A DNA stretch of 64,000 nt from Lepas anatifera (taxonomy: Eukaryota > Arthropoda > Thecostraca > Lepadidae). The notes under the pieces are model-generated. The model saw nothing but the letters and a program-made list of their open reading frames with translations, was not told the DNA's origin and searched no databases. The stretch spans positions 682,001 to 746,000 of the forward strand of contig JAOTON010001028.1 in NCBI GenBank assembly GCA_034440635.1, given 5' to 3'. A program made the translations under genes and the position numbers. Of the stretch, positions 56,544-64,000 are shown in pieces. Numbering within the stretch: the first letter of the stretch is position 1; each line of letters opens with the position of its first letter.

Positions 56544-57420
56544 CACGCACGTTGACGGGGGCGGCGGGTACCCACCCCCGTCTTGTTTTTTTAGACAAAT
56601 GAAAACGGCGGTGCGTAGCGCCGCCGTACCTGGTATAACTTCTTCTGATCATTTTACGAATTTTTGCAAAATTTTACGTTTGGGTCATCTCAGGTCAGGT
56701 TTCCAGTGCAGGTCAAGTGACCTGGCTTCAGAAAAGTTTGTCAAGATAGCACAAGTCAGAACTCGGTGAACCTATACGATTGAAACTCATGTCACACAAT
56801 GAGCCTACTGAGTTCTACAATATATGTTCCTATTTTTGCATTTTTATCTTCTGATATTTTGTTCCTATCTAAGACTTGACCTGACTTCAGGTCAGGGCAA
56901 ATTCTAGATTTGACATTATTTGACCTAAGGTCATATAATATATCATTTGATTCGGCTTGTTGCGAGGATTCCTATAGTTTAGATTGTTTTGCTCTATCAA
57001 TACTAGCTTAGATGTAATGACTGAAAACCTTCATTTACATGTCATCCCTATGGTGACATGCCTTGACCTCTAGTCCCTGACGGCGGAACTGGGAGGGGGG
57101 CACCGGGGCACGGTACCCCCTTAAATCTGAAATTTTAACACTAGCCCTAAGGCGTTGACTGGAAAGAAACGGGTTGAAAAGTCCATGGTGCCTTACTTAA
57201 ATTCGGACGTTCCTCCGTCACTGCCTCTAGTGACCTTAAATGTGACCTGACAAAAAAATGGTACACATATTTTCTATAGAGATTTAAAGGGGCTATCCAT
57301 CACCATTTGCCATTTTTCGTTATCTAGCGTGGTTCTTGAGATCTTAGGGGAGGGGGTGTGTGCCTGCCCCCCGCCCCCATGCGAAAGTGGCTCAGGTACC
57401 ACCGTCAATGCGCTTTTTGA
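56540..57420 (+). mobile_element. Family C element, copy 2, with a nested 150-bp MITE
   Basis: It starts TTAACACGCACGTTGACGGG and follows the same order as 32,560-33,410. It is interrupted at 57,072-57,223 by the 150-bp MITE. Its far end reads GCTCAGGTACCACCGTCAAT. Confidence 0.7.
57072..57223 (-). mobile_element. 150-bp MITE, copy 3, nested in family C
   Basis: Reverse-orientation copy (CTGACGGCGGAACTGGG to GTTCCTCCGTCACTG). Family C text resumes on both sides (TTGACCTCTAGT | TCTAGTGACCTT), with CTCTAGT flanking both ends as a probable target-site duplication. Confidence 0.8.
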
Positions 57421-57424
57421 GATT

Positions 57425-57810
57425 TTGGCTTTGTCGAGGAAAAAATATACCTTAATATGGATATTCTTCTTATGGTGAGAGGTAGGGTTGGCTATGCCCA
57501 CTACCCACTGCCTGGGTTTTTGTTTTTTTCAGTGGGTTTTTGAATGAATAAAACCCACCCGGGTTTTTCATAATTCATTTTCTAGATAGCCATGAGTAAA
57601 AATGTTGTCTTTTTTCTATTCGCATTACTTTTAAAGCTACTACGCCTTAGTATGTTTAGAATATGCCAAAGTTTGGCAGAATTAGTACGATACCTATGCA
57701 GCCTCATACAACCCGCTGGAAAAGTGCGTTTGAAAATTCTTGCCATCTTACCAGGAAAATAATTCCTAAGAATCCACATGTTGTCCAAATTGCACATTGT
57801 GCAACACAAA
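57425..57810. other. Intergenic
   Basis: AT-rich with runs of T and of CCCACC near 57,500-57,560. No gene. Confidence 0.3.
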
Positions 57811-57814
57811 TTTC

Positions 57815-58050
57815 CAGGGGCGTCGCCATCGGGGGGCTAGGGGGCCCGGCCCGCCCACTTCTTGGCAAAAAAATTCCTGATCTCAGTCAAAATGGAAGAA
57901 AACCGGACATTTTTATAACCAGCCGCTGCAGAAGGCAACGAGGAGCCCAAATTCGAACAGTATTTGGTCCTAACGTCGAAAGTTTTTTGTCAGCGTCACT
58001 TTGAAGTTTGGCTGGCCCCCCTCACTTTTTTGCCGGTGGCGACGCTTATG
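57815..58050. mobile_element. Small MITE-like inverted-repeat element
   Basis: Begins AGGGGCGTCGCCATCGGGGG and ends GCCGGTGGCGACGCTTATG. The ends are inverted repeats with GTCGCCA/TGGCGAC cores. About 235 bp. Confidence 0.55.
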
Positions 58051-58161
58051 CAAATTTCTATAATTTTTTGCCATAGGTAAAAGCCGCTGGATAAGACCAA
58101 TATCGTCTCTGAATATGACGTTCGTTTTTGTCTGTATCTTGCAGTTTTTTGCCAGAATTAA

Positions 58162-58166
<5 letters not shown>

Positions 58167-58212
<46 letters not shown>
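58167..58212. repeat. (TA)n microsatellite
   Basis: About 23 uninterrupted TA units. Confidence 0.95.
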
Positions 58213-58214
<2 letters not shown>

Positions 58215-58379
58215 TAATTGATTTATAAACATCTCTGCAGGGTCAAAATATGCCAAAGTAACAGTGCCGTCTCAGATTGTGACACTGACTGACTTTGAAT
58301 TGAGACACACAAATAGTTTCTTTGTCCAGCTCATGGAACCTCTAAGGCTTATGGTGGTGGAGTCACATCGTGCTGTACT

Positions 58380-59710
58380 CCAGGCGCGCAGACAAGGTGG
58401 GGCGACCGCCCCTCCCCTTGGCTGAGCTTAAGGACTGTAAAGAGCTTCCCGCACGGCCTCCCGTCGTTTTCTGATTTATGTTCCCCAAAATGATCATAAT
58501 AAGACGGACACCATGACAATGTTTGTCTCGGAGATACTCAATAGCATGTCTTAGGTGTCCAAGCGTTGGTCTGGCTGGGCCCTCCAAAATTTTTGATTGC
58601 GGCCCAGATTCGGCTTTCGGGACACCAGAGCTTTATCTCTGGTGCCCTCAGACTTGGTCTCCGGAGCAGCCCCAAAAAGTTTTCCCGGGGGCTCCCAGAG
58701 TTGGTCTGGAGAACCCTCAAGAGTTAATCACGGGGGGGGCGACCAGAACTGATCTATGAAGGCCCCCAGAGTTGGTCTCGGCGGGCCCAAGAGTCTGACT
58801 TGGGGGATCCGAAAAGTTGTCTCGGGGAGCCCAGGGTTGCTCTCGGATGGCCTTTAAGAATTCGTCTCGGGGGCCTCAGAGTTGGTCTCTAAGGCCTTCG
58901 AGGGTTTGTCTCGGCGGCCCATAGAGTTTTTATAATAAATTTTGTCCAAGCTGTTCTCAGCTCGACTGCTGGAGTCGGAGTCTCACTACAGTCATCAGGG
59001 GACTTGTCACGGAGATCCCGACCCCACCACCCGAACGAGCAACTCCCACAATAAAGGGTTGATTTAGAAGCCAAAGTTTAACGTCCCACAAAGCACAGGG
59101 ATGGTCCCACAAAGCAGTTGGTCTCGAACCTGGCTAAAAGTTGGTTTTGGGGGTCCCTTTAATAATTATTGGGGCATATCGACGCTCCAACTGCCAGGGT
59201 TATATGGCGTCGCCAACTCTTTCCCTGTTGGAAGGGTTTCTCGGGAGCCAGCTTGCTCCTTGTTCAGGGGAAGCCGCCGGGCTTTGAACCCGGGTTGACT
59301 GAGCTGAGTGGATTGGGGGTCCCTAGATTTGGCCCTTGGAGTCCCCAGGGGTGCTTTCGGGGTCCCAAAAATTGTTATTGATCTCGAGACCCGCTGTTGG
59401 TCTCGAGGACCTTCAAAAGCTTGTCTTGGGGGGGGCATAGAGTTGGTCTCGAACCTGACTGAAAGCTGGTTTCGCGGGTCCCTCAGAATCGGTCCTTGGG
59501 GCCCCCCAGAGTTGGTTTCAGGGGGCCCCAAGAATTGTTCTTGGGCCCCCAGAGCTGGTCTCGGGGATCCAAAGACTCGTTCTTGGGCGACTCAAGAGTT
59601 TTTTTCTGGGGGGAGGGGAGGTTTTGTCTAAGGCACCGGCAAATTCATCTCAGATTGCCCAAAAAATTCGTGTTGGGGGCATCTCAGAGATGGTCCCCGG
59701 GTCACAAGAT
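58380..59710. repeat. Block 2 of the GC-rich 22-bp minisatellite, decayed
   Basis: Copies of CCCCAGAGTTGGTCTCGGGG type run from about 58,560 to 59,710, related to block 1 (GAGCTTGGTCTCAGGGG) but more diverged, and interrupted by a SINE at 59,160-59,300. The start (GGGGCGACCGCCCCTCCCCT near 58,400) resembles a transposon end. Confidence 0.75.
59160..59300 (-). repeat. tRNA-derived SINE inserted in minisatellite block 2
   Basis: On the minus strand: B-box GGTTCAAAGCC, body GGCGACGCCATATAACCCTG, tail GGAGCGTCGATATGCCCCAA followed by TAATTATT. Confidence 0.7.
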
Positions 59711-59714
59711 AAAT

Positions 59715-60050
59715 AATAAAAAGGATACCACGCTTTAATTTAGATAGATAGGCAAAGAAACAAGCAAGGTCGGTAAAAACAGCCAATAAAAGTTACGTGA
59801 ACCACACCGATTCACTCCACGATTCCATCAGCCACCGCTGACGTCCTTTTTATTTGTATCAGCCATCTTCGCACTTGGGGCCCCGTGCAATGCCCCCGAG
59901 CCTATATCCACGTCCCCCTTCCCCTTGAACAAACAATGAATACGCTCCTGCTATGCTCTGAATATTGTGATTTGACCTTTATTAATGTACCGGACTAAGA
60001 TTTTCAGCGCTAGCATTTGCCCGTGAGGAATATGGGCTACTGGTTTAGAA
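59715..60050. other. Intergenic
   Basis: Nothing recognised between minisatellite block 2 and the SINE fragment at 60,060. Confidence 0.3.
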
Positions 60051-60059
60051 AAAAGAATT

Positions 60060-60200
60060 GAATATGGGGTGGACCGGGTTTACGTCCGGTGGATTTCTTG
60101 AGCACGGAGAATCCGGCTCCTAAGAGAAAACAGGAACAAGAGTCGACGACGCCGTATAACCATTGCAGTGGATGAGTTGTTAAGCCCCAAAAATTGCTAT
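60060..60200 (+). repeat. SINE fragment
   Basis: Contains GACGCCGTATAACCATTGCA and GAGTTGTTAAGCCCCAAAAA, the 3' body and tail of the same SINE family; the head is degraded. Confidence 0.6.
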
Positions 60201-60204
60201 TCTG

Positions 60205-60845
60205 ATCAAAAGTGTTCATTTTTGTTATCCATGGGTACCCATAAAACTAGGAAGGGTTCTGCACGCTGCCGTCAATCGGGTACTTCAGAACAGCTTGGAG
60301 CAAAGGAGCTTTTTCTCCCCTCCGTCACCTGAGGCAAAGACTGACATGCAACGATGATATTGAAAGCCTCACAGTCTTAAGCGTGTTTAAACAATGGTAT
60401 TAATCTAGAAACCGTGTTATGAGAATGTTACAAAACAAAAATAAAAAACCCCGGAAAAAAACAAAAAACGCAAAAAAACCCAGACCGGCGGGCTTTTTAC
60501 AAAAAAACTGTTTTTTTCCAACCCTGGTCAAAGAAGCCAAATTTGGAGGAATGATTTCTGGACGTAAAGTTTTTCAAGGGTCATGGCTACCTTTATCATT
60601 GTAATTATTGAAGTTGGCGGAGGTCACTTTTGGGGAACACAGTTAGGTATCTAAAGGCCACCTAGCCTTGGGTGAGTCCGATATCTTTTCATTTTTGTGC
60701 ATTGACATATTTTTATATGTATGCGTTCCGCTTAATTTATCAACGACCGGGACCTCCTCTGCACCCAAAACCGCATTCTAGTTTGCCAGTGCAGGTTATA
60801 TCTATCTCACGTTTATGATCTTTAGACAAGATATTCCTCCATCAC
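60205..60845. other. Intergenic, A-rich in part
   Basis: A-rich stretch near 60,430-60,520. No gene or complete element recognised. Confidence 0.3.
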
Positions 60846-60849
60846 ACTG

Positions 60850-61040
60850 GCGCATCCAGGGGGGCAAAAGGGCCATAGCCCCCTCCAAAGCCTAAAATAT
60901 TATCTTTTGACCCCCAAAAGGACCAAATTTTAGCCACGTTTCCTTCAAAACACTATGCTCCGCGATTTTTCTCGATTTGGCACCCCCAAAACGTTAGTTT
61001 CGCCTCTTGCAAAAATTGCTCCTGGATCCGCCAATGCCCC
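60850..61040. mobile_element. MITE-like element with inverted ends
   Basis: Ends CACTGGCGCATCCAGGGGGG and CTCCTGGATCCGCCAATG are inverted repeats. About 190 bp, CCCCC-rich interior. Confidence 0.55.
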
Positions 61041-61277
61041 ATCACTAGTCATTGCTTGCATTATTCTTAGCTAGAAGCTAAAATGTACCCTAATCTTTTT
61101 CTGCGTATCAAAACTGGGCAGCCAAAGATGAATATGATCACCTACTCATACGTAATTTACGTAAACATTGAAATTGTTAGGCCGCTGTTTCAAAACGACA
61201 CGACGTACCGGATGAAATGCAACGCTCCACTATTGTTGCTGCCGGCAGGGTCCCACTGGACACCCATCGGCGGCAAG

Positions 61278-64000
61278 ATGAGGTTGACTGCGCTGCTGGT
61301 GGTGGTGGCCCAGCTGGCGCTCTCCGCGGCCACCTCAGGGCCCCATCCGGTCTATGTACGGCGTGCTGATCTGGTGCGGCGGCGGACCGCGCTGCGACTG
61401 CTGGGGGCACGGGTGAACCCTGTCACCGCCATGGCGTTCTGTGACCCGCGGCCACGACGCCTGATCCGGCCCCTGATCAGCAAAGGCTACCTCCCCTACA
61501 ACGCCGCCATAGTGCAGAGGCTGGTGCGAAGCCCCAGCGAGGTGCCCGGCGTGCTGCAGCGGCTGGGGCAGCTGCGAAGCATCCTGCCTCCGGAGGTACT
61601 GCATCCTCTCATCAACTATTTCACTCAGGTGCGGGTGCCGAGCTCACTTGAACCGCGCTTGGTCGCTCAGCCACGGCTACAGCTCGGACGGAAATTCCTA
61701 CACCGAAAGCTGCTACAGTTCCTGATGAGAATAAGACCGAGTCTGCTGACCCAAGTTCAGCCCTCCAGCTACGCTCGGATTCGGGCTCAGCTGTTGGGTA
61801 TTAATCCCCAGTTCGCGTTGCCACCGGTGCTGCTGCCACAGCTCTACAGCACCTACGTCTCGGTCATCTCTGGCAACGGCCGCGGCCGCTACCTGTCAGC
61901 TCTGCCGCTCGTGCAGCGCTATCAGCAGTTTGCCTCCACGCTGGGCATCTACTTGCAGGATAACCGGAATGTGCTAGCTAATCGACTAGCTCATCCGTCA
62001 CTGCTGCTGCAGGACTTTGCTTCTGCAGTAGACTCGAGGTTCATTCTTACCAACGGTGGTCTGGTGGTGCAAGGACAGCGCGTCCCGGACGCTGCAGACG
62101 CCTTCTTCGCGCAGCTGGAAGCGGAGCACGTGGCAACTGTAGGGCGGGTTCTCAACGATATCTCTAGAGTGCAGCTGAGCATTGATCTCTCGACTCTTCC
62201 ACAGCTGGGTTATTCAGGCCTGTTGGCCAACAGGTTCTACCCCGGATTCGATCCTGTGCAGACGGACATAATTGCAAGATACCTGGTCAGTGGCGTTCCC
62301 GGCATCAGAGGGAGCGGGACACCACGTCTCATCCCCGCGCTCGGGATTCTTCCATACCCACGCGGGTTACCCAACGGTCTAGTGCCCGGAATTCTGGGTA
62401 CTAATCTAGGCACGTATCTTGGAGGTTTAAATGTGCCCGCTTTGAAGCCTCTAATTACTCCAGCCATACTGAAGGCAGTTCTCCAACGAGGACCTGTGAC
62501 CCAGGTGTTGATGGCTGCCCTCAACCAAGGCATTGTTCCTTCCACTGTAGCCCAAGGAGTTGACATATTTGGGCTCACTATCGCCAGAATGTTGATTGAA
62601 AACAGAAACGCAGCAGCCTTTATGCGACTGATTCGTAGCCCCTTGGGAATATTCCCAACTGCGCTCCGGGTCACTTTGCCTAACATCCGACCATTACTTG
62701 TGCACCGCCAGATTCCGGTGCAACCAATCAGTCAACTGATCTCGCTGCAGCAGGCAGTCATCCAAGGTCGAGTCCGTGTCCCTGGCCAGATCCTCCGCCT
62801 GGTGCAGGCCTCAGCTCCTGAACCTACCCCGCCCCCATTCCCAGAAATCGTCCTCTCTGGAGTTACAATACCGGGTACCTACGCGCAGCAAATCTATACC
62901 ACTTTGGGGAAGTTATTGCCGGGGTTCTCAGTGCCCCTTTTGCAGCCAACTCTGCAGCTTTTCGTGCCATCCACAACGATCTCGACAGACGTGTTGAAAA
63001 CTCCGGAGGAGCTCGTAAAGCTCGTTCGCACAAAACTGGTGTCATTGTTGCAACCCATCTTAACCTCAAGCATCAGCGCTGCTTCCGTCCCAAGCCTCAT
63101 CAAAGACAGCGCCTTCACACTGCCAAACGCTCGGCTGGCGTATGGTCTGGAGTCTCTTGTGCTGGCGAGTCGCGGCTACACTGTCCTCCCAAAGCCGCTC
63201 GTCTCCAGCGTCGTACCAAAAACTCTGCAAGCTTATTACGCTACTCACTCTGCTTTCACGCCAGCTAGCTTTCTGGACTATAGCCTTAAGTACTATCCGC
63301 AGCTCGTTGGCGACGGTCTTCTGGCAACTCCGCTTAAGTTCGGTTCCACCACTCTGGACCCAGTGCAGGTGACGTCCATTCTCTCCGGTTTGAGATCCGT
63401 CTACGGACCTTTCTCCTACCGTGGTCTAGCCACCATACTTGGTTCCGATGAAGCCGGAAAAGTTCTGAACGGCGTGGATCTGACGAACATTGACGCTCTC
63501 ATAAAAGCACTGACATTCGGTCGAAGTACGCCTCTGATTAGTCCTACGCCAAGTTTAATCAAGAGCGTCACAAAGATCTTAAAGCCCCATTTCAGTAAGC
63601 TTTTCGATCCACTTTACGCCGTACAGGATCTGCAAGGTCTTCTGGGCTTCAGTTTGAACTACTTGCGTGTCCCCAGTTCCTTGGTATCACCCGTGTTTCC
63701 AGATCTGTTTCAGACATCTGTGCAGCGTCTTTTGAAGATCAAAGGACAGCTCACGAGTGGCATCTCTTACAGCTCCCGGATCTTGGACAAGGACGTGGAT
63801 CTTGTCGTGGATGAAATAGTATCGGGCCGCCTCACACCTGATCTCAAAGTCACTATCCCCTCAGGAAGGTTGAAGCTGACGCCGCAACAGGTCTTCACCC
63901 TGAACACACAGCTTGAAAAGACGATTGGGCTGAGGTTGTTGCCCACCTTTACCAGCCAAATCCTTGCTAGATACTTCTCAACCTCACCGCAGCTGCGGCA
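61278..64000 (+). CDS. Barnacle cement protein CP100K-like, secreted, partial (runs off window)
   Basis: An uninterrupted frame of 907 codons continues past the window edge. It opens with a signal peptide (MRLTALLVVVAQLALSAATS). The rest is a low-cysteine (one Cys noticed, near residue 55), basic, Leu/Val/Pro/Ser-rich protein with recurring short patterns such as LPxVLLPQLY, LITPAILKAVL, LPKPLVSSVVP and VPSSLVSPVFP, and no known enzymatic domain. Size above 900 residues, signal peptide, hydrophobic-plus-basic composition and single exon fit the bulk barnacle cement protein CP100K (insoluble adhesive core, secreted by cement glands); CP52K is the alternative. Identification is from composition and my recollection of the family, not an alignment. 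An in-frame ATG at 61,212 would put 22 residues before the signal peptide and has poor context. CCGGCAG|GGTC at about 61,246 could be an acceptor for an upstream 5' UTR exon. Confidence 0.6.
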   Translation, partial: MRLTALLVVVAQLALSAATSGPHPVYVRRADLVRRRTALRLLGARVNPVTAMAFCDPRPRRLIRPLISKGYLPYNAAIVQRLVRSPSEVPGVLQRLGQLRSILPPEVLHPLINYFTQVRVPSSLEPRLVAQPRLQLGRKFLHRKLLQFLMRIRPSLLTQVQPSSYARIRAQLLGINPQFALPPVLLPQLYSTYVSVISGNGRGRYLSALPLVQRYQQFASTLGIYLQDNRNVLANRLAHPSLLLQDFASAVDSRFILTNGGLVVQGQRVPDAADAFFAQLEAEHVATVGRVLNDISRVQLSIDLSTLPQLGYSGLLANRFYPGFDPVQTDIIARYLVSGVPGIRGSGTPRLIPALGILPYPRGLPNGLVPGILGTNLGTYLGGLNVPALKPLITPAILKAVLQRGPVTQVLMAALNQGIVPSTVAQGVDIFGLTIARMLIENRNAAAFMRLIRSPLGIFPTALRVTLPNIRPLLVHRQIPVQPISQLISLQQAVIQGRVRVPGQILRLVQASAPEPTPPPFPEIVLSGVTIPGTYAQQIYTTLGKLLPGFSVPLLQPTLQLFVPSTTISTDVLKTPEELVKLVRTKLVSLLQPILTSSISAASVPSLIKDSAFTLPNARLAYGLESLVLASRGYTVLPKPLVSSVVPKTLQAYYATHSAFTPASFLDYSLKYYPQLVGDGLLATPLKFGSTTLDPVQVTSILSGLRSVYGPFSYRGLATILGSDEAGKVLNGVDLTNIDALIKALTFGRSTPLISPTPSLIKSVTKILKPHFSKLFDPLYAVQDLQGLLGFSLNYLRVPSSLVSPVFPDLFQTSVQRLLKIKGQLTSGISYSSRILDKDVDLVVDEIVSGRLTPDLKVTIPSGRLKLTPQQVFTLNTQLEKTIGLRLLPTFTSQILARYFSTSPQLR

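Noticed and set aside
61212..61277. Upstream in-frame ATG for the cement-like protein
   Set aside because: Poor initiation context and it would bury the signal peptide behind 22 residues; the ATG at 61,278 has A at -3 and opens directly into the signal peptide.

Overview
The window is eukaryotic genomic DNA, most likely from a barnacle (Cirripedia). It has split genes with GT-AG introns, tRNA-derived SINEs, many DNA transposons and MITEs, minisatellites, and at the right edge a long single-exon secreted protein resembling barnacle bulk cement proteins (CP100K type). The species is inferred from that last gene only.

Left part (about 1-25,200). The minus strand carries a TMTC3 gene, an ER protein O-mannosyltransferase with TPR repeats. 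Fourteen coding exons can be placed, from the start codon at 25,190 to an exon ending at 2,761. The 3' exons for roughly the last 270 residues are not visible and should lie left of the window. Exon phases agree at every junction except around exon 6, which sits in a tandem array. Antisense to TMTC3, apparently inside its next intron, is an intronless secreted carbonic-anhydrase-related protein (1,051-1,965) that has lost all three zinc-binding histidines. It has its own AATAAA signal.

The most unusual feature is that several TMTC3 exons are bordered by minisatellites whose units are copies of the exon edge plus its splice site. These are a 29-bp array with about 29 copies of the exon 12 donor, a 70-bp array with about 23 copies of the exon 8 donor region, copies of the exon 14 acceptor, and a 69-bp array around the exon 6 acceptor that stays in frame. 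Exon 5 has a duplicated acceptor made by a SINE insertion. Introns also hold a 410-bp pure CT run, a degenerate hAT-like transposase, and a 5.3-kb transposon with about 570-bp terminal inverted repeats that landed inside another minisatellite and split it in two.

Middle part (about 25,200-61,200). This is a roughly 36-kb stretch with no recognisable host gene. It contains repeated TTAA-bounded elements (families called A, B, C and D here, plus a 0.46-kb MITE with four copies in the window), SINEs, a fold-back element, a retrotransposon gag-like fragment, tRNA-like sequences, two blocks of a 22-bp GC-rich minisatellite, and microsatellites. Several families are packed with TGACCT/AGGTCA motifs, the half-site of nuclear receptors.

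Right part (61,278-64,000). A plus-strand open frame of at least 907 codons starts with a signal peptide and runs off the window: the cement-protein-like gene. A TATA-type promoter-like site at 52,708 is a possible, unproven, upstream start for it.
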